Positions 36,569-52,788 of a stretch of DNA of 64,000 nucleotides are shown one piece after another. Every line of letters starts with the position of its first letter. Position 1 is the first letter of the stretch. The DNA is taken from the NCBI GenBank assembly GCA_026545225.1, contig CM048849.1, forward strand, positions 55,199,836 to 55,263,835, given 5' to 3'. A program made the position numbers and the translations under genes. The DNA is from Cornus controversa (Eukaryota; Streptophyta; Magnoliopsida; Cornales; Cornaceae). The notes beneath the pieces are model-generated. The model saw nothing but the letters and a program-made list of their open reading frames with translations, did not search any database and was not told the origin of the DNA.

Positions 36569-39500
36569 TATACATGCATTGGTATAAATCCTGACCATTG
36601 GTACCGAGTTCAAGTTCTTTATTTTCAAAGTCTGTACTAATATCATCAGGAACTTGTTACAGGGGAAACACCATACACTATCTTCTTCATGGTTGCCATC
36701 ACAAGCACCCCATGGATGGATTACGCCTTGTTTTCCCTCCTGCTGCAACAGCTGTTCTGTGTGTGCCAGTATGTTCTATTCTGCCTTGTTTCTTCATTTC
36801 TACTAGGATATTAATGTTTTAAGACATGAGAAAGTTTCCTTTATTTTTGTGAAGACTAGTTGCATTTCAGTTCATGCTCTAATATGTTGCCTTGGATTCA
36901 TTTGTTTGAATTACTGGATAATTTCTGGTTATCCTCGCGGTGTTCTTACACACTAATATCTGGCTGATTGACCACCTTCAACTGTTGTATGCTTATTTTT
37001 GATTCGTTGACTTATGTTACATTTGTTCTATGGATAAAAGTTCTGGAATCTCAGAGGGTATTGTGCCAAAAAACAGGAAAATTCAGAAAATGGTTTTAAG
37101 AAATTTCATTGGGTGCATCTGGGTTGGTGCATTTGCTTGCATGTGTAACGAGGCTTAACCAGTTCATTTTGTTGTGTAATTAACTTTGAATGTTTTGTGG
37201 TTAAAGGTAGAACATGGTTAATTTTTAGCTGAAAAACAAAGAACATGATATGTCTGAGCCTCTTACCAAATTGTTACTGTCAGAATTTAGGATGCAGTTG
37301 GCATGAACACTTGACTCATTCAGAAGTACTAGTAAAAGTGCACTTGCGAATTGCACTTGGTTAGTTTTTATCGAAAAACAAACATGATATATCTGAGCAT
37401 CTTTACCAAATCATTAGTGTCAAAATTTAGGATGCAGTTGGCATGAACATGACTCATTTAGAAGTACTGGTAAAAGTTCAAATGATTAAAAATCTTTGTA
37501 AAGAAAATTACTTTTATATATAATATTGTTTTTGAAATTTATTAAGATTATAGAAAATAACAACTTCAAGGGATTTGAAGTGTGGGATTGAAATGTCAGA
37601 TAGTATGCTCAGGTACATACCACTTTAAAAGTATATATAGAGGTATGGTAATAGATAACTGCCGCCTCATGCTCCTTTGTATTGGTACCATAAAGGATCA
37701 ATAAAATCAATTTTCACAATATTTTATATCATTTAATTTCCTAAAAATTAATAAACAAAACTGATTGGGTTGGTCTTTAGGAATAAGTTAATAACCAGCA
37801 ATTGAAAGCCTCAATGCATAGTAAAGCCTTGAGGATTGAAACTATTTGACCATTCATCACAACATTCAAAAGAGAATTATCTATAGAGACAAAGTAAAAG
37901 AGCATAGCACTTAGTGGCCCACCCAGCATCGTGCACCAAAATTGTAGTACTGGAGATGAATTCTATCTCTACATGTTAAGACACCCTACCCTGAGTTTCC
38001 TTTCCCTTCCTATCCATACTAATGGAGTTCGAAACCAAGTTTGTACGTGCACAACCGTCTTGCCCTCCAAGTTGTGGTAAGACGGAATGATATATTTATC
38101 TTCGATGTATTTGTACTTGTGGAAAAGTGATACGTCAGACATGTCATATATAAAGATATTAGGGAAAGCGATGAAGAGAGGGGAGTAAGTAATCTTTAGA
38201 GTTTTGTACATAGAGCCCTTGGTGAAAAAGTTAAATTTATTTTTGTGTATGTGCTTTCGACGGACTAGTAACTAAATTAGTATGCTCATCAAAATTAACG
38301 CCACTAAATTGAAGAAATATATTACGCTATCAAAATTTAATACTGTATATATATCTCACCAAAATGATTGATTGTACTTTCTAAACCAATAGATGTATTG
38401 AAGGGACAAATGAATACAGAGGAGTGAATTTGGATTAAGTGATGCTCTTCTCTTGCCCGTCATATGCTGTAAGGCCCTTGAGTGACTTAATTTAAAAAGG
38501 ATAGTTTCCTAATGTTGTCCCGTTGAGTAAGAAAAATGATTAAAAAGGTATTTATTAACATGTTATAACAATAAAAGGTAATTCTCTCTATTCTGATTGA
38601 TATAAAATAATATAAAATTACAAAAAAATGTGTATAAAAGATGAAATTATTAGGAAAAAAAGTTAAAAAGCTATTTATTAGAGACCATGGTATAACAATA
38701 AAAGGTAACTCTCTCTATTTTGATTGATATAAAATAATATAAAATTACAGAAAATGTATATAAAAGATGAAATTACTATTGACATTTTTATGGTAGTATA
38801 TATTGATGCATGATGCCTGTCCATATAAATGCTCTGGATTGGTGAGAATGGTTCATTTTATTGAATTGATCTATGGCAGCAAACATCAGCTGAATTGAAT
38901 GGTCTAGGGAAGTAGTAGGGCTCAAATTTTTATGCGAGTTGTGGCCTGTTAAATTTTCATACTAAACATCTGTTATACCAGGCCTTCATTTTCTTTTTTT
39001 TTGTTGGTTTTGGTCCATTTGCTAACACTGCCATATTTATCCAATTACCCCTGCCACTACCAACTCTACAACTCCTGCTTGAGTTGTAATTTGTGGATCA
39101 AAGTTGGCAGATTGATATATTTTAAGTTTTGAGATACACTGAACAGTGTCTAACTATATGGTTTTCATTGAAAAATTAATAATTTGGTCAATGCAATCTT
39201 TAATCAATTTCTTATAGTTAGAATGAAGCGCATTCAAGAATCTGAATCTTAATACTAGATACTGAATATGCATGGATCTTTATAAATACAAGTGTGCTAA
39301 ATGTATAGTTGATTACTTTTTCTACATGCTTCTGACTCCTTTCTTCCGACTCCTTGCAATCCATCACTGCCAGTTCTATAACTTGGTTAAACTCATGTCC
39401 ACTCCTTCTACTGCCCCTGCTTTGTTTGGAGGTGGTTTACTGGGTTATGTGATGTATGACGTCACCCATTACTACTTGCATCATGGACAGCCATCTAGTG

Positions 39501-40052
39501 AAGTACCTCGAAATCTTAAGGTAAGAGCTGTACCTGTTGCATACTTCAAGAATGTATTTAATTTTCGGATCCACTGCTCATTTGCTTTCTAGTCTATAAC
39601 TGGTCTAATATGGAAAACCATATATTTTGTTTACAATGTATATTTCTACAATTCACTATATTTATCCCGGCTGCCCAAAAGAATTTGAAACATGTTTTTA
39701 GGATATGTCTATCTATCAATTCTGGATCTATTTTCACTTGATCAGTAAGTGACATTTATATGTGTTTTGTCTTAATGGCATGGAAGCGTGCCATTGTTGT
39801 GAGGGATGTTTGACACTTGAAGTTTCCTTAATGGACAGAGGGGGCACTTCTTTGCTAGCCAAACATGTTTTTATCAATATAGCTCTGTTGCTGATTAATA
39901 GCCTCTCTGTTTGTTTTGTTTGTGTTTTGCAGAAATATCACTTAAATCATCATTTCCGGATCCAGAACCAGGGCTTCGGTATCACTTCCTCGCTATGGGA
40001 CAAAGTGTTTGGAACACTTCCTCAATCAAAATCAGCCAAGAAAAGTAGATAA
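35255..40052 (+). CDS. FAH: Fatty acid 2-hydroxylase, copy B
   Basis: Canonical plant FAH, an ER di-iron hydroxylase of sphingolipid acyl chains. Coding exons: 35255..35305, 35978..36070, 36331..36527, 36663..36768, 39374..39520, 39933..40052. These total 237 residues with exon lengths identical to copy A (51, 93, 197, 106, 147, 120). All introns are GT-AG. It starts MVAQDFIVDLSKPLVFQ. The conserved region HQPIVSKEGPRFFESDFWE is intact, followed by membrane segments at about 54-72 and 83-97. The histidine clusters are HRFLFH, HYLLHGCHHKHP, THYYLHH and YHLNHH. The C-terminus ends KKSR, which may act as a dibasic ER-retrieval signal although it is not a strict KKXX. This copy is much closer to the family than copy A, so it is probably the main functional gene. 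Intron 4 is 2.6 kb and has grown by local duplications. Confidence 0.93.
37207..37490 (+). repeat. About 150-bp tandem duplication in FAH-B intron 4
   Basis: GAATTTAGGATGCAGTTGGC or a close variant with TTGGCATGAACA occurs near 37284 and 37426, with further similarity on both sides (AACATGATATRTCTGAGC; ACTCATTYAGAAGTACT). Confidence 0.75.
38535..38780 (+). repeat. About 125-bp tandem duplication in FAH-B intron 4
   Basis: TATAACAATAAAAGGTAAYT followed by CTCTCTATTYTGATTGATAT occurs at about 38566 and 38691, and both copies end in TATAAAAGATGAAATTA. Confidence 0.8.
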
Positions 40053-40560
40053 TTTAATTGGAACTGTAACATCTGTTAAAAATGATAATTCGGTGGTTTG
40101 AACATATTTTTCATTAGCAAGAGTCTTTCTTCTGCTAGCAGTCGATTCTATGGTACATCTTCTGAGAAGTGTTTCCAAATTTATCGAATTAGGATGGTGT
40201 CAAGTCTTGTGTTATCCTTTCCTGCAATGAACAATGAAGAGTCTGTATAAAAGGAATTGCTAAATTTGGATTGATTAGTTGTTTATAGAAGAAAATGTCT
40301 CATTTTTGCCAACATTGCTTTTGGTTGATTTCTCATACCTCATATCTTTACTATCAGAATGATAGGTCGATTGAATTCTTTCATTTATTACTTGTAAAGG
40401 GTAGGATGTATGTCCAATATCCGAGGAAAGCTATTGTTCTTCTCTTTGTAGAGCAAATGTGCATTATTGTCACACTTGGTTGAATTATTGCATGTCGTCC
40501 TCATATTGGTGTGCTTTGTCAACAGCTTCTATGTTGATCCTGCAACACAGGAAAAACTCT

Positions 40561-40720
40561 GTAATTGCTCTTCGTGGCTTGAAGAATAAGCTTAAACCCT
40601 GCTTCAGCTTTCCTTCTTCCATGGGTGTGTAATGTCATCTGTAATTGCTCTTCATGGCTTGAAGAATGAGCTTAAAACCTGCTTCAACTTTCCTTCTTCC
40701 ATGGGTGTGTAATGTCAGAT
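40561..40720 (+). repeat. 80-bp tandem duplication
   Basis: Two 80-bp units start GTAATTGCTCTTCRTGGCTT at 40561 and 40641. Confidence 0.9.
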
Positions 40721-40841
40721 GTAAGTATCTCACACCTGTTTTTCTTTTAACAAATTTCAGCAACGAAACACAGCCATAAAACCTACCCTCACACATATCT
40801 TTTTGTTTTTGGAAGGTGTTAGTATTTATTGGTTGTCAAAG

Positions 40842-41042
40842 ACTCCTATGATTTAGGTTTTATTCTGAAAAAGGTTATTAACCTCTCGGTACAATCATGT
40901 AAGGATTAGAACGACCTCACACTTGGTAGGCATAAATATCTCTACTCCTATGATTTAGGTTTTATTCTGAAAAAGGTTAACCTCTCGGTACAATCATGTG
41001 AGGATTAGAATGTCCTCACACTTGGTAGGCATAAATATCTCT
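40842..41042 (+). repeat. About 102-bp tandem duplication
   Basis: Two units start ACTCCTATGATTTAGGTTTT at 40842 and 40944 and end CATAAATATCTCTACT; the second lacks three bases. Confidence 0.9.
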
Positions 41043-42137
41043 ACTTATTTGTTTTCATCATTTTAAATTAGGTTAATTACATGTTCATTTCAAATGTCAT
41101 AAAAATCTCCACTTCTCTTTGGTTCGCCAATTATGAATTTCTCTCGTCTGAAAATGGTAGTGCATGTGTGTGTAGCTTGAAAGGTTGGAATGTGGAGAAC
41201 TGGAGATAATCTCATTATCAGCTCCATACTAATGGAACCCTCATGCAGCATGATTTGAAGCAGTCCACTTTAGTCGTACCAGCAGATTTAACGTTCACAT
41301 AACCCAATGCTTGTGGCTCGAAGGTCTAGGGCAACATTTGGTCTAAAAAAAATAATAGATACCATTATTATTACCTAGCAAGATCAAAATATTTTTTTCT
41401 TAGAGGAATTGTACGGATGCCTTGCCCACGAGGTTGAATTTGCAGCCAAAAGCAAAATACCAATGGATGATAATGGTGTGTTTTAGTAGACAAGCATGAT
41501 AATGCTACAACAATCACTTTGAATAATCTGGTTAAAACTCGGAAGACACCAATTTTACCTCCTTTGGTGTCCTGCATGGATGGGTAAGGACTTCTTTTGT
41601 GTGATCAAGAAAGAAAAACAATATTTCTTCCAAGGGATTGCAGGTGGACATAGTCATAGTCGATCTTGGGTTCTGGGATGCTTGTTAGGGATCATAGCCA
41701 AACAAAAAGATGATAGCACATTGTCCCTTTTTTCTTGTTAAAGCGCGGTTTTAGTGATATCACAGGATTGAGGCACTTCACAAAGGCAAGAGGAGGGAGA
41801 GAGAAGAGATTGCAGACATTGCTAGATCATACTATCAACAAATATATGGTTGCTGATTGAGTCAACTAGTTGAATAAGGTTCTAATATCTGAGTCATGAG
41901 AATGCTGCGAATTGGGTTAATGGAATGTGTATACATAAACCACAAACAATGACACTTTTTATCTTGACCTACACAGTTCTCATACTAACTTACCGTTCAA
42001 CTGAGGGAGACACTCACTGCCCAGCCTCGATCATTCTTATTACTATTTATGAAGCCAAAACCATCTTGTACATAGAGAAGTGCTTGAATTACAGATAGTG
42101 CTCTATATACTTATTCAACATACATTCCATCCCTAGG

Positions 42138-43837
<1,700 letters not shown>

Positions 43838-44299
43838 GTCTTTGTGTGGTCTCTCTTGATGACTTCATATATTATAAGCTAATGCTAACTTCATGTGCAA
43901 GAGTGGTCAATCCCTTAGAAATACGGTGTTCTTGATCGAAGTTCCAAGTTTTGATCTACTTGTAAGACGGACCAATTCTAGTTTTTTATTCATTTATTTT
44001 TGCGAAAACCATGGAATGAGCAACTTGTGCATAGAAAAATAACATAGCAATGGTGATACAATATTCTAGTTAATTTCAAATAACGTAGCAAAACGTACCC
44101 CATTCATATTAACTAGGAGATCCAAGGTATAGGGCATGCTCAAGAAAGGACTGCGATGAGGAGTTTGATGGTGGTGCCTGCATTGCATTGACAGTGGTGA
44201 AAGGTTGATGTTGGTGTGGCCGGTAGTGATGATGATGTGGCAATACTCAGGCTAGGTGACGACAATTACTCTGTACAACTGGGCGACTACTACATGCTG

Positions 44300-44800
44300 C
44301 TGGGTGGCAACAACTACACATGAGTTGACTATTCATTTTAAAAGTTCCTCCCATGTCAAGGGAATAGCAGCAGCAAAGAAGCTCCCACCAGTTGCAGAAA
44401 TGGAAGTCGAATGCTTTGTTTGCTGCTCAATTATTTCTCTTCCTTAGACCTCTGCAGATAACTAGCCAAGTTTTATGCTTGCTTACCAAAAACAAATTCA
44501 ACTTTAATGCTCATTTTGTTTTTTATTTTAAAACTAGTATTTAATTATTATTATTATTACAACTACTCATATGTTGGCATTGGGTGGCAACAACTACACG
44601 AGTTGACTATTCATTTTAAAAGTTCCTCCAATTTGAAAGGGAAAGAAGCGACAAAGAAACAACCATCAGTAGCAAAAATTTTAGTCAATGTTTTGTTTGC
44701 TACTTGATGCTGTCTCTTCCTTAGATTTCTGCAGATGACTAGCCAAGTTTTATGCTTGCTTACCAGAAACAAAGTCAACTTTAATGCTTGTTTTTAACTT
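44300..44800 (+). repeat. About 276-bp imperfect tandem duplication
   Basis: GGGTGGCAACAACTACACRW followed by GAGTTGACTATTCATTTTAA occurs near 44303 and 44582, and both copies end with AGCCAAGTTTTATGCTTGCT. A third, diverged copy is at 50810-50975. Confidence 0.75.
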
Positions 44801-45589
44801 CTTTTTTTAATTTTATAACTATTATTATTATTATTTGCTTACAGTGAGCAATGAAAGGTTTGGCTAGGTGTATGTGCAATATTGGGAAAACTATTGTTCT
44901 TCTCTTTGTAGAGCAACATGTGCATGTCTTCATAGTGGTGTGCTTTCTCAACAGCTTCTATGTTGGCTCTGCAACACAAGAAAAGACTCTGTAACCTCTG
45001 TTCGTGGCTCGAAGAATGGGCTTGAACCTTGTTTCCACTACCTTCTTCCCTGTGAGCTGTGAAGAAATACTAATGACTGGGTATGTAATGTCAGATGTAA
45101 GTATTGCATTAATTGTGCCTGTTTTTCTTTAAGAAATTTCAATAACAAGACAGCCATAAAACATATCCTTACACACACTTCTTTTCTCGTTGCTTCACTG
45201 AAATAAATATTTATTCAAGTGTGCCATAAGGTCACATCTCAAACCTCGTGGCTAATGAGCGGGTATATAATCAGATCGATATTCATGGAAACTGAATCCA
45301 GCATGATTTGCAGCACTCCACTTGGTCCTAATTCTCCAGAAATATTAGTTTAATGTTTCTACACCCCAATGCTTGTCATGTGATTCAGAAATTGAACCTC
45401 TCGCAGAAAAAGGAAATGTATACCTATCATCATAAAAATATTTTCTTGGAGGGATTGTATGGATACCTTGCTCACAAGGTTGATTTTTCAGTCAATTAAC
45501 ATACCAGTGGAAGATACGTTGACAAGCATGAGTATGCTACGACAATCACTTTGAACAAAATAATGCTCAAGTTTAATGACTAAGGTCCT

Positions 45590-45905
45590 TCCTGCATAGG
45601 TGAGTAAGGACTTCTTTTGTGTGGTCAAGAAACGAAAAACAAAAATTCATCTTCTGAGGGATTGATAGTGGACACACAGATCTTTGATTCTGAGGCCTCT
45701 TGGCCTCAAACCGATTTATGTTTCCTTGCAAGTATTCATTTTACAAAGAGCCTTATGTTTGGTTCAGATTCCATGAATATAAGAATCGAGATTGGCTACA
45801 GAGGAAGTGAGATGGCGAATCGAGGAAAGAAAGATGAGAGAGAAGAGGTGGAGAATTCTATGAAATTTGAAATTATATAATTGTACCCAACTTAAAATAA
45901 TGACT
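45590..45905. repeat. Shared BBE 3' flank, copy 1
   Basis: Nearly identical to 59472-59786 for over 300 bp, from CCTGCATAGGTGAGTAAGGA to ACTTAAAATAATGACTT. Both copies lie downstream of a minus-strand BBE-like gene, so they are part of a duplicated block. An 87-codon open frame inside is present in both copies but has no recognisable family. Confidence 0.85.
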
Positions 45906-46203
45906 TTACAAGATGGGAATTGGATTGATGATATTTTTGTTCAAGTTAAATGTACTTGTTAATGGAATGTGTATACATCCATATAAGTATAATAAATCAC
46001 AAACAGTGACACTTCTTATCTTGACCTACACACAGCTCTAATGCGTACATATGATTAACTGATGGAGACACTGCCCATCCTACATCATTTTTATTCCTAT
46101 TTATAAAGCCAAAACCAACTTGTACAAAGAGAAGTGCTTCAACTGCAGATAGTGCTTTATATATACTGATATAATATATATATATAATCCATCTCTAGAT
46201 TAT

Positions 46204-47868
<1,665 letters not shown>

Positions 47869-47892
47869 TTAGAGAAACTGATTGTGTAGCCT

Positions 47893-47900
47893 TATTTATA
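47893..47900 (-). promoter_or_regulatory. TATA box of BBE-like 2
   Basis: TATAAATA on the minus strand, 64 bp upstream of the start codon. The corresponding bases are CATAAATA in gene 1 and TATTAATA in gene 3. Confidence 0.6.
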
Positions 47901-49390
47901 GACTTGGTATGGTGTCTTGATGACTTCATATGAGCTATTGCTAACGTAATGTGCAAGAGGGTTCAATCCCTTTGAGTGCCTCAGAATTATGAGGTTCTAG
48001 ATAATGTTTAAGTTCCAAGTTTTGATCTACTTTTAAGACACACAAATTCTAGTTTTCTTCTTTATCTTTGTTAGCAAAAAAAGAAAAACATGGAAAGTGC
48101 ATATTGTGCATAGAAAGATAACATAGCATAGGTGATATGGAATTCTAGTTAATTTAAAAATACATAGTTAATATTGTCTGATATATTTCAAAATTATCCT
48201 AATCATTTTAACTGGAAAATACAATGTATAGGGCATGCTTAAGGCAATACAGTGGTGGGAGTTTGATGGTGGTGGTGAGGATACAACTATGTTAGATTAA
48301 TGTTTCGAATTAATTGTTTTAACTCTTAAATTAATGAAATTAAACTCCAATTTATAAATAAAGTCTTAAGTTTTAATAAAGTGTTTTCACTTGATGTAAA
48401 TAAACTAATTTATTTAATATGATATTAATGTACAAATTAATTTTAGGTTTATTAATCCAAGGTTGTATAGTTCATTAGTACTTTCTCACTTTTAAAGTAG
48501 AAGGTCGATAGTTCAAGTCTTCATATAAACATCTCAGTGTGTGAGTTTCTTGTCAAGATTAAAAAATATATATTTAGGTTCATTAATTGTTAAGTTAAAT
48601 ACATCTCTTCTATACTAATATAAATGTTTAAGGAATATTCTCACAAAGCAATCAAGTGTGAAAAATGAATATATTCTCAGAAAGCAATCAAGTGAGAAGA
48701 CAGAAGGGCTAAAAATTTAAGGAAGGTATAATGGCAGTATTATATGAAATATGATATTCATGAATATACATATTTCATATATTGACTCAGTTGAAATAAT
48801 AGATAGATACATAGTGTTGCCGTATATTTTCAAGAAGTTATTATGCGTCTCTAAACATTGATAAACATTATTTTATGACATTGGTGGTTTTTATGTTGGT
48901 AGCAAATTAGCAATCTCGGCGTCAATTCTGGTTGTCATGGTACCGCTTTAATTGAGAAGGTAAGTATTGACTCATTTTTCAAAAGTTGTATAGTGTGGTT
49001 TTCTAGATTTTCATGTGACAAAGTGCAGAGTGGGGTTCATTAGTCCTGACTTTAGGAGCCTCCATAAATAGAGCAATAATGCTAGGTTCAAAGTATAAAC
49101 TTTTTGCGGCATTATCTCCCTTAGGGATGACATATCATCCAAACACTACGCACAATTTCCTTTTTTTTTTTTTTTTCATTTGAAAATTGATTCTACCGTC
49201 AAAAACTGAACTATAGACTTTATGTTTTGTTTGATAGTTCGATTTTCACTTTTTCTATTATCACTCTTTTCATTTTAGTTTAAACCATAATAGCACATTA
49301 GTATTGGAATTTGGGAACCCCAATTGGAAAGACGAAATCAATGGATTCAATTCTCATTTTCTATCATAATATGTGTGTTTGGAGAACTAG
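47901..49390. other. Upstream region of BBE-like 2 and AT-rich DNA
   Basis: The first ~100 bp match upstream regions of the other BBE-like genes. Beyond that no gene or named repeat could be recognised. Confidence 0.45.
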
Positions 49391-49565
49391 AGTCTGTGTA
49401 CAAAAATTCGTCCAAATTGAAAAATCAAATCGAACCGAATTAGACAAAATGATTTTATTTTTTACAGTTCAGTTTGGTCACGGTTTCAAAATTTTTAATC
49501 CGTAATTTTTCAGTTCAGTTACGGTTTTGATTTCGTGTCCATCGGAATCGGACCGAACCGAACCG

Positions 49566-49624
<59 letters not shown>

Positions 49625-50642
49625 TTATGGCATATGCTCCTGTGGATTCACAAGTAACAATAACAGTTTTTTAAACTATGAAATTTTTTTTTCCTTTTGA
49701 TAGTACACTAGTAGTAATTTTTATGATAGTAGTTTAGTAGCAATTTTTTAAAAGATCTAAACTATTATGTTGTTTTGTCCTTTTATAGAAAAAAAAATTG
49801 ATGATAGAACTGTGGATAGAACCGAACCAAACCGTTTCATCACGATTCGGTTTGATTCGATGTTATATTTGAAACAATTTGCTTCAGTTTCATGGTTTAA
49901 TAAAACTGATTCGTACGGTTTAAGTTATTTTTGAATCAAACCGAACTTTGTCCACCCTTGTGTGTATATATATATTAGAAAGGAAAATACTTACCTTAGG
50001 CCATATAAGAAGAAACTTCCTTTGTAAGGTGATGTGGTCCAACCAAAATATAACACATGTCCCAAAATTAAAAATTGTTAAAACCTATTTTAACGTTATT
50101 CTCCCTTTTCTAAACTTCTCAAGTATCCTTCTATCATACATTTTGTAAAAACAGACATTGTAAAAAAAATGAAGAGATTTAAATAAATGGATTTTTCATA
50201 CCTAATTCATTCATTAAAGATTGATGTGTTCGTGTGTATATATATACATAAAAGAGATCTGAAATGAGATTTATATATATAAATGTATAAAATATATGAT
50301 ATTATGACATATGCTCTTATGGATTCACAAGTAGCAGTAACAATTTTTTAAACTATAATATTTTTTTACCTTTTGATAATAAGCTAGTAGTAATTTTTAT
50401 GATAGTAGTCTAGTAGCAATTTTTAAAAAAATTTAAATTATTATTTTTTTTTGCCTTTTTATACAAAAATAAAATAAAATTGATGATAGAACCATAGACA
50501 GAACCGAATTGAATCATTTCATCACGGTTCGATTTTATACTTAAAACGATTTGGTTTTGTTTCATGGTTTAATAAAATCGATTCGTACGATTTGAAGTAT
50601 TTTAGAATTAAATCGAACCGAATCGAACCATGTGCACCCCTA
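49391..50642. mobile_element. hAT-like non-autonomous repeat area, two similar blocks
   Basis: Two related blocks lie at about 49610-49960 and 50270-50642. Each runs from a GCATATGCTCYTRTGGATTC word through TAGTAGTAATTTTTATGATA to a GAACCGAA-rich end. The second ends CGAACCATGTGCACCCCTA, like the ends of common plant hAT-type MITEs; the first ends in the related CCGAACTTTGTCCACCCTT. Left of the first block are further CCGAACCGAACCG words (49552-49566) and an (AT)n tract (49572-49620). Exact ends and target duplications were not resolved. Confidence 0.5.
49572..49620. repeat. (AT)n microsatellite
   Basis: Over 20 AT units in a row within the hAT-like area. Confidence 0.85.
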
Positions 50643-50977
50643 GTTGTATATATATATAAATTAATTAAAAAATAGACAATTGATGGGCTAGTGAAGTGTT
50701 ACTTTAATTATTAGCTTTTATAAAGATTAAAGCATTCGAACTGACTTAAATTTTAAAACAGCTTTTAAACTAAAAGTGGATTTAAAACATGTAGTTTGGC
50801 AAATTAGAAGTAGCTATTCATTTAATGTGAAAGGAAAGAAAGCAGCAAACCAACCACCCACTAATTGCAAAAATAGTAGTCAATGTCTCTTGGACTTGTG
50901 TAGATGGGCTAGTCAAGTGTAATGCTTGCTTACCAAAAAAAAAAAAAAAGTGAGTCAAGTTTAATGCGTTGTTGTTC

Positions 50978-51012
<35 letters not shown>

Positions 51013-52458
51013 TTGTTTTATGACTAATATTTTTGAAAAATAGTAACTAGAAATCAAACATGAATTTTTTTTTGAAAGGGTTAGGATTCACATAGGTGAT
51101 TTTTGAACATTACAGTTCACTAAATAGCAAGATTTTTTTTAAAAAAAAATGTTTAATGAAACCATTACAGTTCTCTATCCAAAGTTAAAACTCTTTAGCC
51201 AGTGAATTTTTTTATTTCTGTCATCTGAATATTATTCACTAAATATTGTTCTAATTTCATGAGGCACTGAGTGAGGTCACTCTTCCATCATTTCATATTA
51301 AATAAATTGAGCTCATAATTGAGAATCATAAAGTGGGTGAAACTTTGTCCATAGACCATGTGAAGAAGCAAAACAAAATATCTACGTGTGAATGCAGCAT
51401 TTTTAACTTTTAGAAAGATGGGTATGAAAAGGGAGAATCTTGGGACTATTTTAACAGAATGGTGATGACTGATGACATACAAAAGTTAACCTAGTCTATT
51501 ATACTTTAAGCAGGCTTAAACCTAATCTATTGTACTCTTATTAAGCTTCCCTAAATGTTTGTCCACTATTACTCACTTTTGTATGTCAAGGTATATATGG
51601 TTGGACTATCTGTGACCATATCCTCATAATTCTTTTAGTGATCTTTGCATATCTGATTTGATTTATGTTCACGGTGTTAGTCTTATCTTTACCTGTGAAG
51701 AGGCACCGTGTACTCATCAAGCAGTCACATAAAAGCGTGAAATGGAACAACTCCATAAAAGCATCATTTGCCTCAGACCAATTAATTGCGACTTCATGAT
51801 AACTTGGTCCAGAAATGCAGTTTATTTTCAAAGTCTATAATCTATTTGTTTCTGCTGGAATTCAAATATCCAAACTCTCATTTCACATCCATTCAAACCC
51901 TGTGCATAATCTTGTAAAAAAAATAGTGAAATGGAACAACATCCCATTCACATCCATTCAAAACTCAATGTGACCAATCCATTTGAGTTTGTGTGCCACT
52001 TTCTGATTCCACTAAGCCAATTAAATCTTCACTCCATTGTTACAAACCCAAGCATATGTGGTCCACTTGATTCAGTAACCATTTTTATTATCAACTCAGT
52101 CAATATATATATAATTTTGATTATTGCAAGTACAAAATATAATTAAGAGATTCTTTAAACCATGACCACTACTTCTAGTAGAACAATTGAACAACCCCCA
52201 TTGTGGCCAAGTGGATTACTAGTATTTATGAGATAAAGCAATATCTTTCAGTGATGCATTATGGGCCAATAAAAAGAGCCTCAGGCTTTCCAATTGGCCA
52301 TTGTAGCTAAAGTGGATGGTTAATGCAACATAGCAGCTAAGTGGATGGCTAGTGATAGTATGATAGATAGATTCCACACTGACATCCTTAGTGATGGATT
52401 CCATGACAGTGTGAATATATTTAGGCATGCCAAGTAAGATCACATTCACACCCGGATA
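50643..52458. other. Intergenic DNA before the copia element
   Basis: Includes a diverged third copy of the 44.3-kb repeat (50810-50975), an ATT microsatellite at 50980-51015 and otherwise unremarkable AT-rich DNA. No gene was recognised. Confidence 0.45.
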
Positions 52459-52463
52459 GTTTT

Positions 52464-52788
52464 TGTTGGATAATTCTTAGCATATACACTGATTAATACA
52501 CATAAAACTTACAACAATAATTTATATTTGAAATGAGAAGGTTAGAATTGAAAATCAGAGAAAGAAGACTGAACAGAGGCAACAACCATTTCATGTTTTT
52601 TCATTTCACTTCTTTTGCTGAGAATACAAAAGAGGGCAAAATACATATATGAAACATGTGATAAAAAGTCAAGAGACTTGTACACATATCAGCCACAAAA
52701 GATAACCAAGTATACATATATTTAACTATGGTTAAGAGATAGTAAGTTAGATATTACAGTGGTAATTTAAAGCACATTAACCTTAACA
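52464..52788 (-). repeat. 3' LTR of the copia element
   Basis: On the plus strand it begins TGTTGGATAATTCTTAGC and ends CATTAACCTTAACA. It is 325 bp, longer than its partner because it keeps a ~45-bp segment around 52735-52775. Confidence 0.9.

Larger units (their letters stand above)
40053..42137. other. Intergenic region, FAH-B to first BBE-like gene
   Basis: Contains the FAH-B 3' UTR, two short tandem repeats and, from about 41560, the 3' flank that is shared by the BBE-like genes (GGTAAGGACTTCTTTTGTGT near 41582; ATGGTTGCTGATTGAGTCAA near 41847). The part at 40430-40620 matches 44880-45020, showing that the BBE-like duplication unit extends this far. No gene was recognised. Confidence 0.6.
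43838..46203. other. Intergenic region, BBE-like 1 to BBE-like 2
   Basis: Upstream part of BBE-like 1, then a ~276-bp imperfect tandem repeat, then the region (from about 44880) that matches 40430-40620, and the BBE 3' flank (45590-46200). Open frames here are short and not conserved. No gene was recognised. Confidence 0.6.

Noticed and set aside
45617..45880. 87-codon frame repeated at 59499-59762
   Set aside because: Its conservation is explained by the recent duplication of the non-coding BBE 3' flank; no family was recognised.
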